The notes below the pieces were generated by a model. The model saw only the letters and a list, made by a program, of their open reading frames with translations, was not told where the DNA came from and searched no databases. From Geobacter sp. SVR (GTDB lineage Bacteria > Desulfobacterota > Desulfuromonadia > Geobacterales > Pseudopelobacteraceae), in the NCBI RefSeq assembly GCF_016865365.1, contig NZ_AP024469.1, forward strand, positions 3,192,501 through 3,256,500: a stretch of 64,000 nt of DNA, written 5' to 3'. Both the position numbers and the translations under genes were made by a program. Of this stretch, positions 26,577 through 33,586 are shown piece by piece; the first letter of the stretch is position 1; the number at the start of each line of letters is the position of its first letter.

Positions 26577-27818
26577 ATGGCAGTGATCAAACCCTTCAAG
26601 GGACTTCGTCCCCCCAGAAAACTCGCAGACAAGGTAGCGGCGCTGCCCTATGACGTGATGAATGTCGAGGAGGCCAGAGCCATGGCCGCCGGCAATTCCG
26701 ACAGTTTCCTGCACATTTCCCGGCCCGAGATCGACCTGCCGGCGCACATCGACCCGCACGATGAACCGGTCTATGTCCAGGGGCAGCGCAACCTGCAGGA
26801 GTTCATCGACCGCGGGCTGCTCGTCCAGGACGACCAGGAATGCTTCTATGTCTACCGCCAGAAGATGGGCATCATCGTCCAGACCGGCTTGGTGGTGTGC
26901 GCCAGCGTCGATGACTACCAGTCCGGAGTGATCAAGAAGCACGAGCATACCCGAGCCGACAAGGAAGAAGACCGCGTCAAACACATCGATTACCTGGATG
27001 CCAATGATGAACCGGTTTTCTACCTCTCGCGCAGCTGCAGCGAAGTCGAGGAGATCATTGCCGGCGTGATCGCCGCCGAGCCCGAATACGATTTTACGAC
27101 CGACGACGGCGTGTCGCACACCCTCTGGATCATCACTGATTCGGCGATGATCGATCGCCTGGTGGACCTGTTCGGCGCCATTCCCCGTCTGTACGTGGCG
27201 GACGGACATCACCGCAGCGCCGCTGCCGGCCGCGTGCGTGAACTGCGCCGAGAAAAAAATCCAGGGCACAACGGACAGGAGGAGTACAACTTTTTCCTGA
27301 CAGTGATCTTCCCCGAGAACCAGCTCAACATCATGCCGTACAACCGGGCGGTCAAAGACCTGCACGGCCTGGATGCGGACGGTTTCCTCGCGCAGGTGGC
27401 ATCGGCCTTCGAGATTGTGCCCTCCGCCACTCCGGTCATCCCCTGCAATCGCCATCACTTCGGCATGTACCTGTCGGGCAGCTGGTATCACCTGCATGCC
27501 GCCCCTGACCTGGTCAACGAGTCCGACACGGTGGAGCGCCTTGACGTATCGATTCTCCAGAACAGCCTGCTGGCTCCTATCCTGGGCATAGGCAATCCCC
27601 GCACCGACACCCGCATTCATTTCGTGGGAGGCATTCGCGGCAATGATGAGCTGGTGCGGCTGGTAGACTCACAGGAATATGCGGTGGCATTTTCCCTGTT
27701 CCCCACCTCGATCGGCGAACTGATCGACCTGGCCGACCAGGACCAGATCATGCCTCCCAAATCGACCTGGTTCGAACCCAAGCTGCGCAGCGGATTATTC
27801 GTGCATCTGCTGTCCTGA
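26577..27818 (+). CDS. DUF1015 family protein
   Basis: The ATG lies six bases after CAGGAG and gives 413 residues. The N-terminus (IKPFKGLRPPRKLADKVAALPYDV) and later LYVADGHHRSAAAGRVR and MPYNRAVKDLHGL are hallmarks of the DUF1015 family. Members are widespread in anaerobes and often lie near serine or phosphoglycerate metabolism genes; the activity is not established. The gene lies directly upstream of the Sir2-like gene with an 8-base gap, so they are probably cotranscribed. Confidence 0.87.
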   Translation: MAVIKPFKGLRPPRKLADKVAALPYDVMNVEEARAMAAGNSDSFLHISRPEIDLPAHIDPHDEPVYVQGQRNLQEFIDRGLLVQDDQECFYVYRQKMGIIVQTGLVVCASVDDYQSGVIKKHEHTRADKEEDRVKHIDYLDANDEPVFYLSRSCSEVEEIIAGVIAAEPEYDFTTDDGVSHTLWIITDSAMIDRLVDLFGAIPRLYVADGHHRSAAAGRVRELRREKNPGHNGQEEYNFFLTVIFPENQLNIMPYNRAVKDLHGLDADGFLAQVASAFEIVPSATPVIPCNRHHFGMYLSGSWYHLHAAPDLVNESDTVERLDVSILQNSLLAPILGIGNPRTDTRIHFVGGIRGNDELVRLVDSQEYAVAFSLFPTSIGELIDLADQDQIMPPKSTWFEPKLRSGLFVHLLS

Positions 27819-27826
27819 GGCGAACT

Positions 27827-28672
27827 GTGCTGGAACGCGCGGCCGAGATAATCAGGAATGCCGAAGCCTTCGTCATCACGGCCGGAGCCGGCATGGGGGT
27901 CGATTCGGGCCTGCCTGATTTCCGCGGCGACCAGGGCTTCTGGAAGGCCTATCCGATGTACGCCCGGCTCGGGCTCTCGTTTGCGGATGCCGCCAATCCA
28001 CAGCACTTCGAGCGCGACCCGGCCTTTGGCTGGGGGTTTTACGGCCACCGCACCAATCTCTACCGGGCCACCATCCCCCATCAGGGGTTCCACATCATCA
28101 GACGCTGGATCGAGTTGAACCAGGCAGCTTATTTTGTGGTGACATCCAACGTGGATGGGCAGTTCGGCAAGGCGGGATTCGCCAATGACAGCATACTGGA
28201 GGTGCATGGTTCGATCCACCACCTCCAGTGCATCAAGCCCTGCACCCGGGACATCTGGGACAACCGGGAGAGGATCGTGGTCGATCCCGCTACCATGCGG
28301 ACCTCCTCGCTCCCCCGCTGCCCGCACTGCGGCACCGTCAGCAGGCCCAACATTCTCATGTTCGGGGACTGGTCCTGGTTGCCGGACCGTACCAGCGGCC
28401 AGGAGGCGCGCTTCGAGCGGTTCATGGAAGCTCAGGCGGGCAAACCCATGGCGGTGATCGAAATGGGGGCAGGAACGGCAATTCCGACCATCCGGGCCAC
28501 CTCCGAGCGCCTGGGCTGGCAGCATGCCGATACCACGGTCATACGCATCAATCCGCGTGAGCCTGACATCAAACCGCCGCACATTTCACTGGCCTGCGGC
28601 GCGCTGGAAGGGCTGCAAAAGCTGGATGAGGCATTGCAGCACCAGGGTGGCAGGCAGAACTTTGGGCATTGA
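27827..28672 (+). CDS. Sir2-family NAD-dependent protein
   Basis: A GTG start after GAGG gives 281 residues. Sir2 motifs are present: ITAGAGMGVDSGLPDFRG for NAD binding, TSNVDGQFGKAG in place of the usual TQNIDxLHxxAG, and LEVHGSIHHLQC with the catalytic His. Cysteines for zinc occur as CIKPC and CPHC. The TSNVDG and GMGVDSG variants mark a divergent sirtuin subgroup, so the preferred acyl group or even a non-deacylase role (ADP-ribosylation or NAD hydrolysis) cannot be told from sequence. Confidence 0.82.
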   Translation: MLERAAEIIRNAEAFVITAGAGMGVDSGLPDFRGDQGFWKAYPMYARLGLSFADAANPQHFERDPAFGWGFYGHRTNLYRATIPHQGFHIIRRWIELNQAAYFVVTSNVDGQFGKAGFANDSILEVHGSIHHLQCIKPCTRDIWDNRERIVVDPATMRTSSLPRCPHCGTVSRPNILMFGDWSWLPDRTSGQEARFERFMEAQAGKPMAVIEMGAGTAIPTIRATSERLGWQHADTTVIRINPREPDIKPPHISLACGALEGLQKLDEALQHQGGRQNFGH

Positions 28673-28697
28673 CAGACGCCGTTCAGTCAGGTATTAA
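28669..28697 (+). promoter_or_regulatory. tRNA-Thr promoter
   Basis: TTGACA at 28669-28674 overlaps the stop of the Sir2-like gene. TATTAA at 28692-28697 follows after exactly 17 bases. The tRNA begins 43 bases further. Confidence 0.78.
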
Positions 28698-28739
28698 ATT
28701 ATGGTTCTTCCCCGTCCGATGGACATTTCGAAAAACATC

Positions 28740-28815
28740 GCCGTTTTAGCTCAGTTGGTAGAGCACATCACTCGTAATGATGAGGTCGTCGGTTCGATTC
28801 CGACAAACGGCTCCA
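28740..28815 (+). tRNA. tRNA-Thr (anticodon CGT), prophage attachment gene
   Basis: A full cloverleaf can be folded: acceptor GCCGTTT / AAACGGC, discriminator T and encoded CCA. The D-arm is AGCTCAGTTGGTAGAGC, the anticodon arm CATCA-CTCGTAA-TGATG with CGT at 28773-28775, and the T-arm GTCGG-TTCGATT-CCGAC. It reads ACG. A phage integrase starts 178 bases after its 3' end, so this gene is the likely integration site and its 3' half is probably part of attL. Confidence 0.96.
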
Positions 28816-28847
28816 GAACAACATCCGGCCACGTCCGGTAAAGTGCG

Positions 28848-28882
28848 AAGCCCCCTGAATTCAGGGGGCTTTTTCTTTTTTT
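28848..28882 (+). terminator. Intrinsic terminator after tRNA-Thr
   Basis: A perfect palindrome AGCCCCCTGAA/TTCAGGGGGCT (28849-28870) is followed by a T-rich tract. It lies 33 bases after the tRNA and isolates host tRNA transcription from the integrase. Confidence 0.9.
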
Positions 28883-28992
28883 GTTGTCCGGTAATATCCG
28901 CTTTGGTATGGTGGCATCCGTGGCAGATGGGGGCATTATTTGGACGAATACCCCCGCCAATGCATCACGATACCCCCACAAGGAGCCAGCCC

Positions 28993-30183
28993 ATGCCGCT
29001 TACTGATGCCAAGGTCCGCAATGCAAAACCGTCTGCCAAGCCCGTCAAGCTCTCCGACTCGGCGGGGATGTATCTCATGGTTACGCCGGCTGGCGGTAAA
29101 TGTTGGCGCCTGAAGTATCGCTTCAACGGCAAGGAGAAGACTCTCGCTCTGGGTATGTATCCAGAGGTTACGCTCGGGGACGCTCGGGAAAAGCGGGATG
29201 CAGCGAGGAAACTCCTCGCGAACGATATTGATCCTGGAGAGCAGAAGAAGAATCGGCGGGCCGCTGCATCTTTGGCATCTGCGAATACCTTTGAGTCAAT
29301 CGCTCTGGAGTGGCATGAGAAATTCAAGCATGAATGGACGGAGGAACATGCCACACGTCTTCTCAATCGACTGAAGGCGAACGCTTTTCCCTGGATTGGG
29401 GCGCGACCGATCACCGAGATCGAGGCACCGGATATTCTATCGATCATGAACCGGGCAGAGAAAAGAAGCCTGGAGGTTGCTCATCGGGTCAAGACGTGCT
29501 GTGGTCAGATCTTCCGCTATGCAATAGCGACGGGACGAGCAAAGCGGAATCCTATCCCGGATCTTCAAGGCGCTCTCCCACGGGTGAAAAATAAACACTA
29601 TGCGGCACCAACAGACCCGAAGACAGTCGGGCCGATGCTCCGCGCCTTCGAGGATTATGACGGCTCCGCCATTGTCAAGGCTGCTCTGCTACTGGCCCCC
29701 CTGCTCTTCGTGCGTCCTGGCGAACTCAGGGCGGCGGAATGGTCTGAAATAGACCTTGACGCTGCTGAGTGGAACATCCCCGCGGAGAGGATGAAAATGA
29801 GGGTTGTTCATCTGGTCCCCCTCTCCTCTCAGACAATCGAGATCCTGAAGGGACTCCAGCCATTGACAGGCCGGGGGCGGTACGTGTTCACATCCCATCG
29901 TTCTCCGCTACGGTGCATGTCGGAGAACGCCGTCAATGCGGCGCTGCGACGTATGGGATTCGAGAGGGACGAGATTACCGGCCACGGTTTCAGGGCGACG
30001 GCGCGGACAATCCTCGATGAGATCCTCGGTTTCCGGCCCGACATCATCGAGCATCAACTCGCGCACAAGGTCAAGGACCCGAACGGCAGAGCCTACAACC
30101 GAACGGCACATATCGAAACGCGCCGGAAGATGATGCAGACCTGGGCGGATTACTTGGACGAGCTCAAGGCTGCAGGAACTTGA
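28993..30183 (+). CDS. int: Tyrosine-type phage integrase (P4-like)
   Basis: AAGGAG precedes the ATG at 28993, giving 396 residues beginning MPLTDAKVRNAKPSAKPVKL, the standard start of P4-type integrases (DUF4102 arm-binding domain). The catalytic domain shows Arg in LLFVRPGELRAAEWSEID, His-x-x-Arg in HGFRATARTI and Tyr in GRAYNRTAH. Such enzymes typically integrate into tRNA genes, and this one lies next to tRNA-Thr in the usual orientation. The 3' end overlaps the convergent regulator gene by 20 bases. Confidence 0.95.
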   Translation: MPLTDAKVRNAKPSAKPVKLSDSAGMYLMVTPAGGKCWRLKYRFNGKEKTLALGMYPEVTLGDAREKRDAARKLLANDIDPGEQKKNRRAAASLASANTFESIALEWHEKFKHEWTEEHATRLLNRLKANAFPWIGARPITEIEAPDILSIMNRAEKRSLEVAHRVKTCCGQIFRYAIATGRAKRNPIPDLQGALPRVKNKHYAAPTDPKTVGPMLRAFEDYDGSAIVKAALLLAPLLFVRPGELRAAEWSEIDLDAAEWNIPAERMKMRVVHLVPLSSQTIEILKGLQPLTGRGRYVFTSHRSPLRCMSENAVNAALRRMGFERDEITGHGFRATARTILDEILGFRPDIIEHQLAHKVKDPNGRAYNRTAHIETRRKMMQTWADYLDELKAAGT

Positions 30184-30511
30184 GCAATGCCTTTGCCCGT
30201 TCCTCTGGTAAATCCCTGATGATCGCCCATAGATTGCGTTTCGTGGCGGTGACATACGACATGTCTACTAGGCCGGGGGGGATCGGCGTGTCTTCTTCTT
30301 TGTCATTTCTCAGCCATGCGACAGTTTTGCCGTAAGCCTGCCCGATCAACTCCAGGCTTTTGTGTGACGGCTCGGTTCTCCCCTCGATGTAACCGGTGAC
30401 GGTATTGTGAGAGAGTCCTGTTTTTCTCACGACGGCATTGACGCTGCCGGCCTGAACAGCATTTTCCAGCAAGAGTTTCGTAACCCTCGGAAACGTCTTC
30501 TTTTCCTTCAC
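30164..30511 (-). CDS. XRE-type DNA-binding protein
   Basis: The GTG at 30511 overlaps the stop of the upstream HNH gene (GTGA) and follows GAGGAGAGA, giving 115 residues; an ATG at 30556 with GGAGA is an alternative. A helix-turn-helix is visible: VNAVVRKTGLSHNTVTGYIEGRTEPSHKSLELI (core GLSHNTVTGYIEGR). The C-terminus ends in EERAKALLKFLQP, like short phage regulators. It may control the cargo cluster, excision or lysogeny. It converges on the integrase. Confidence 0.7.
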   Translation of the reverse strand: MKEKKTFPRVTKLLLENAVQAGSVNAVVRKTGLSHNTVTGYIEGRTEPSHKSLELIGQAYGKTVAWLRNDKEEDTPIPPGLVDMSYVTATKRNLWAIIRDLPEERAKALLKFLQP

Positions 30512-30774
30512 CGCTCTCTCCTCGTCTTTTCCTGATGTTCCTCGATGGTCAGCCATTGCAAGTTCTCCACTGAATCGCACCCGCCCCGATGCAGGGGGGT
30601 TATGTGGTCTATCTCGTATCCCGTCCGTCCGCCGTTATATCCGGTCTGCTGTTTGAACTGGCGAACCACTGCCGCGCTCCGCTTGATCCGGCCATAATCG
30701 TCGCGGGGGATCGAAGCGGCGGAGGTGTAGCAGAGGAAGGCGACCAGTAAACTGATATGTATTTTATAACCCAT
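30508..30774 (-). CDS. Small HNH nuclease with N-terminal signal-like sequence
   Basis: The ATG at 30774 overlaps the end of the upstream gene by 11 bases. The 88-residue product starts with a hydrophobic leader (MGYKIHISLLVAFLCYTSAAS) and has a compact HNH motif (EIDHITPLHRGGCDSVENLQWLT). Gene overlap on both sides suggests a coupled operon. A secreted or periplasmic HNH nuclease is unusual for phage; it may act as a colicin-like or superinfection-exclusion factor, which is inference only. Confidence 0.68.
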   Translation of the reverse strand: MGYKIHISLLVAFLCYTSAASIPRDDYGRIKRSAAVVRQFKQQTGYNGGRTGYEIDHITPLHRGGCDSVENLQWLTIEEHQEKTRRER

Positions 30775-31300
30775 TATCAGATATCGCTTTTTCAACACAG
30801 GCTTTATCATCGATAAATATGGATGCAAGCCAGTTCTTGTCAAATAATTCTGAAATAGGGTTTTTTTCCTTTTTATCCACCTTTTTCATTGCTGCATACG
30901 ATGATCTTGTTCTTCCATTCTCAGACATCCATTCTAAGTGAATTAACTTGCCAGGATAAGTGACGTTGTATTCTGGCTTACCCCATTCTTTTTTTAGTAT
31001 TTCATGGATCGCATTTGCTTCTGAATATTCCAAAAGTGGCCACATAATTTCAACCCTACAAAATTTTTTGTTGTAAAAATGATAAGTAATCATTCCGTTG
31101 TCAATACTTGCTACTCTGTCTCTAAGTTGCCCCGACTTACTATAAACATCCATTCCATGTTCTTTTTTGAGATGCAACATGTCTGGCAAAGGAGCATCGC
31201 CCCAATAAATGTCACGAAAGCCATCCTTAGGACCTGGGCTTGCCGCCATTGCATTACAACATAGTAAGTTTATTAATATAACAACTACAATGATTCGCAT
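30764..31300 (-). CDS. Secreted hypothetical protein in prophage cargo cluster
   Basis: AGGAGG precedes the ATG at 31300 and gives 178 residues with a signal peptide (MRIIVVVILINLLCCNAMAAS). The mature part starts with GPKDGFRDIYWGDA, a pattern (GFRGIxWGT) found in several small periplasmic bacterial proteins. I do not know its function. The gene is clearly AT-richer than the rest of the window, which suggests separate acquisition as a lysogenic-conversion moron. It leads a leftward operon with the HNH and XRE genes. Confidence 0.66.
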   Translation of the reverse strand: MRIIVVVILINLLCCNAMAASPGPKDGFRDIYWGDAPLPDMLHLKKEHGMDVYSKSGQLRDRVASIDNGMITYHFYNKKFCRVEIMWPLLEYSEANAIHEILKKEWGKPEYNVTYPGKLIHLEWMSENGRTRSSYAAMKKVDKKEKNPISELFDKNWLASIFIDDKACVEKAISDNGL

Positions 31301-31507
31301 TTCATACCTCCTGTATTCCCCGGCACACCCGAAGTAAAATAGCTTGTTCATTAGAAAATAAAATAATATATAAGCTCTCATCTCACAATTTAACCCTCAG
31401 CGGCCGCGCCAGGAACCGGAGACGGTTAACCGCTCGGAGGGAACCCTTCAACGTCGAGGCACCGGTCACCAGGACGCAATACTCTATTTCCTTATCAGGG
31501 GGTGTGT

Positions 31508-31678
31508 ATGTGTCCGAAGTGCGCCAAATCTCGGAAAGCTGCAAAAAACAACGAAATCAACATTGAAGCCCCTCCAGAATTATCATCAGATGAAAAAGCC
31601 CTCCTCAATCTTTTCCGCTTGAATCCTCTCCGTGTGCAGTCAGCTCTTGAAGCAGCTTTGCTTTCTCGGGACCGGTAA
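31508..31678 (+). CDS. Possible 56-residue protein with N-terminal CxxC
   Basis: AGGGGG lies just before an ATG that opens a 56-codon frame starting MCPKCAKSRKAAKNN and ending in an amphipathic helix (ALLNLFRLNPLRVQSALEAALL). It overlaps the end of the convergent repressor gene by 74 bases. Composition looks protein-like, but the antisense overlap makes it uncertain. Confidence 0.35.
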   Translation: MCPKCAKSRKAAKNNEINIEAPPELSSDEKALLNLFRLNPLRVQSALEAALLSRDR

Positions 31679-31913
31679 GTTTCCGGTAGTTTTCCAAAAG
31701 CATTTTTTCATCCCACGGAAGGCCGGCATTAGTCGGTCTTTTGTCGTTTTCTGTGCTCATTTCTAACGCTTTTCGTTCAATGTGAGCAGGGACCCTTCCT
31801 TCTGGCCGAGTGCGCCACTTTGATATCGTTGACCTATCTTTTAAGCCGAAGTGTGGCGCTAGGTCCTGGTCTTCTATTACCCCCAATAACCTCTTTAAAT
31901 CATCAACAGTCAT
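31605..31913 (-). CDS. CI-like phage repressor (N-terminal domain type)
   Basis: This 102-residue protein reads MTVDDLKRLLGVIEDQDLAPHFGLKDRSTISKWRTRPEGRVPAHIERKAL in its first half (quoted in part). It matches the bacteriophage CI repressor helix-turn-helix family, whose usual motif is SxxELAxxLGVSxxTISxWKxR. The C-terminus is short and has no LexA-like peptidase, so induction may need another protein. It is transcribed leftward away from the rightward early genes, with palindromic operators between them. Confidence 0.75.
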   Translation of the reverse strand: MTVDDLKRLLGVIEDQDLAPHFGLKDRSTISKWRTRPEGRVPAHIERKALEMSTENDKRPTNAGLPWDEKMLLENYRKLTGPEKAKLLQELTAHGEDSSGKD

Positions 31914-31926
31914 AAAAAACCTCTGC

Positions 31927-31941
31927 GTGAAAAAAAATCAC
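31927..31941. promoter_or_regulatory. Operator-like palindrome GTGA-N7-TCAC (copy 1)
   Basis: GTGA, seven A residues, TCAC: a 15-bp dyad 14 bases before the repressor start. The same arms and spacing recur 29 bases further on. Confidence 0.65.
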
Positions 31942-31955
31942 AAATATCTTTACAA

Positions 31956-31970
31956 GTGAAAACAATTCAC
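31956..31970. promoter_or_regulatory. Operator-like palindrome GTGA-N7-TCAC (copy 2)
   Basis: AAGTGAA-AACAA-TTCACTT contains the same GTGA-N7-TCAC dyad with arms extended to 7 bp. Centre-to-centre distance to copy 1 is 29 bases, about three helical turns, which would allow cooperative binding of the divergent repressor. Confidence 0.68.
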
Positions 31971-32064
31971 TTATAGTCACACCATCACATTGCCACGGAG
32001 GCGTAAAAACGGCGCACCTGTAGCGGGGTCGCCAAAGAGGGGCTTTCACCATAAAAGAAGACCC

Positions 32065-32083
32065 TTCTTCGACAATTGAAGAA
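32065..32083. promoter_or_regulatory. 19-bp palindrome TTCTTC-N7-GAAGAA, early control copy
   Basis: TTCTTCGACAATTGAAGAA lies between the repressor and the Cro-like gene. It matches the reverse complement of 46410-46428 upstream of the terminase genes at 17 of 19 positions. Confidence 0.6.
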
Positions 32084-32148
32084 TTAGAGCGGCCACACCT
32101 TACAACACGGCAACACGACAATGCAACAAAAAAAGGGAGGTGATTGAC

Positions 32149-32394
32149 TTGGACGTAGAAGCTACACGGCGGAAAAAGCTGGAACCTACGCGGAGAAAGC
32201 TGGAGGGATCGGGGAGAAACATCGCGGGCTGGGCTCGATCAAAAGGCTTCGACCCGGAGAGAATGCGGAATGTCTTTCGCGGACGATTTCAGATCAAGCC
32301 GGAAGAAGAGGACGCCCTCAAGGCTGACGGTCTGTACGTGGAGGGCGGGCCGAGTAAAGAACGTCGCAGTAGCGAAAGGCGGCAGTCAGCATGA
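32149..32394 (+). CDS. Cro-like small DNA-binding protein
   Basis: The start is the TTG at 32149, eight bases after AAGGGAGG; an in-frame GTG at 32140 overlaps the ribosome site itself. The 81-residue basic protein reads SGRNIAGWARSKGFDPERMRNVFRGRF, similar to the helix-turn-helix of BcepMu gp16-like phage regulators. It is the first rightward gene after the operators, the position of cro. Its stop overlaps the ATG of the next gene. Confidence 0.62.
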   Translation: MDVEATRRKKLEPTRRKLEGSGRNIAGWARSKGFDPERMRNVFRGRFQIKPEEEDALKADGLYVEGGPSKERRSSERRQSA

Positions 32395-32831
32395 AAAAGC
32401 CCCGCAACCGGTCCAGGGTCAACGGGGCATACCAACGAATCGAGGATACTATAATGAAAAACAAATTTACTGTCAACGGCTGGCAGGTCCTTTCAACGGC
32501 TGGCATCAAGCGCAGAGGTATCACAGAAGTCAAACAGATAAGACAGGCTATCGCTGCTGCGAATCTGGTCGATGATAAAGATTACCATATTCTCCGTCAT
32601 GCTCGGTACGCCAATAGCTACTACTTCACTGCTTCGGCATCCCTCCAGGTTATCAAACATCTGAAGGCAAGCCCCGTCTCCGAAGCTGCTCCTCCCCCTC
32701 AGTCATTGTCCGGAATTCTTCGCGATGCCGCAGCTTGTGCCGCGCGCCTTGAGTCCCGGAAATCTGAGCTTGCCGCCTTGCTCAACTCTGCGCTGCTGAT
32801 GCTTGGAGGAGATAGTCATGCAACTGCCTGA
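32391..32831 (+). CDS. Hypothetical early phage protein
   Basis: This 146-residue protein starts at an ATG overlapping the previous stop; ATG 32454 is an alternative. It has a basic N-terminus, a middle part (GIKRRGITEVKQIRQAIAAANL) of winged-helix character and a helical C-terminus rich in Ala and Leu. I do not recognise the family. It is part of a chain of overlapping early genes. Confidence 0.6.
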   Translation: MKKPRNRSRVNGAYQRIEDTIMKNKFTVNGWQVLSTAGIKRRGITEVKQIRQAIAAANLVDDKDYHILRHARYANSYYFTASASLQVIKHLKASPVSEAAPPPQSLSGILRDAAACAARLESRKSELAALLNSALLMLGGDSHATA

Positions 32832-33006
32832 GACCGGGTTCCTGAGACTGCCCCAAGTCCTCGAACTCATTCCTGTCTCTAAAACTACTTGGTGGCAGGG
32901 CATCAAGGACGGCAGGTATCCCAAGGGCGTGAAATTGGGGCAGCGGATTACCGCATGGCGGGTAGAAGACATCAAGGCTCTAATCGAGGGTGCCAATCAT
33001 GGCTAA
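32818..33006 (+). CDS. AlpA-like regulator / excisionase
   Basis: GGAGGAGA precedes the ATG at 32818. The 62-residue protein (FLRLPQVLELIPVSKTTWWQGIKDG...YPKGVKLGQRITAWRVEDI) matches AlpA-type winged-helix proteins of the MerR superfamily nearly end to end. AlpA proteins activate or act as excisionases for P4-like integrases, which fits the integrase type here. Confidence 0.85.
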   Translation: MQLPETGFLRLPQVLELIPVSKTTWWQGIKDGRYPKGVKLGQRITAWRVEDIKALIEGANHG

Positions 33007-33187
33007 GTATCAGCGCGGCCCGATCATCCCCGATCTGCAGACGCTCGTGTTCTGCCTGGAACATGGCGACCATATCTACCACGGAACGGCGATCCTTCCA
33101 TCCTGCCAGCTTTTCACATGGACGTTCAATAAAATGCGCGAGAAGGTCCAGGCCGGAAAGCTTTTCTTTGCGGAAGTGCGCTCATGA
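32999..33187 (+). CDS. Small hypothetical phage protein
   Basis: The ATG overlaps the AlpA stop. The 62-residue product (MAKYQRGPIIPDLQTLVFCLEHGDHIYHGTAILPS in its first part) has no motif I know. It has strong operon context, with overlaps on both sides. Confidence 0.6.
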   Translation: MAKYQRGPIIPDLQTLVFCLEHGDHIYHGTAILPSCQLFTWTFNKMREKVQAGKLFFAEVRS

Positions 33188-33390
33188 ATAACTGTTTCTC
33201 TCTGTTGGTTGTTCTCTGCTCTTACTGTGGCTTTGAGTACAGCCGGAAAGATGGACAAGGCGTCACAGGCGTTTCTCACGGCTCTTGTTCAGTCTGCCAT
33301 GAGAGAGAGATGAGGACTTTAGGGGTGACTTTGGCGGAACGGATGGAGATCACGAATCAATTCGGGGGACTCTGTGAACAAGCGAGATAG
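33184..33390 (+). CDS. Small Cys-rich hypothetical protein
   Basis: Starting with ATGA overlap, this 68-residue protein has cysteines as CSYCGFEYSRKDG and CSVCHERE, a likely zinc ribbon of the CxxC...CxxC type. Its role is unknown. Confidence 0.58.
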   Translation: MNNCFSLLVVLCSYCGFEYSRKDGQGVTGVSHGSCSVCHEREMRTLGVTLAERMEITNQFGGLCEQAR

Positions 33391-33571
33391 GCAGGATGCG
33401 GAAATCATGATTGGCGCTCTCATGCTCATAACAATCATCCTGGCCGGCGCCTTTGGGAACTGGCTGGATGCTCGGGCAAAGGAAAAAGCAAAGGAACGTG
33501 AACGGCAGGAAGCGGCAGAGATCGCAAATGCTGAATATCTCATATCTGTCATGAGTGGCGGGAAACCATAA
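33374..33571 (+). CDS. Small membrane-anchored coiled-coil protein
   Basis: A GTG at 33374 opens a 65-codon frame with one membrane helix (IMIGALMLITIILAGAF) and a highly charged coiled-coil region (RAKEKAKERERQEAAEIANAE). It overlaps the preceding gene by 17 bases. Function unknown; the layout recalls small phage membrane proteins such as Rz or superinfection-exclusion factors, without real evidence. Confidence 0.5.
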   Translation: MNKRDRQDAEIMIGALMLITIILAGAFGNWLDARAKEKAKERERQEAAEIANAEYLISVMSGGKP

Positions 33572-33586
33572 ATGGAGGATGAAAAA

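Noticed and set aside
28993-30183. Integron integrase as partner of the cassette cluster
   Set aside because: The only tyrosine recombinase in the window is P4-like, with the DUF4102 N-terminus and no IntI-specific insertion near the catalytic motifs; it belongs to prophage integration.
31903-32121. 72-codon minus frame across the operator region
   Set aside because: It overlaps the operator dyads and lacks a ribosome site; the region is best explained as a control region.
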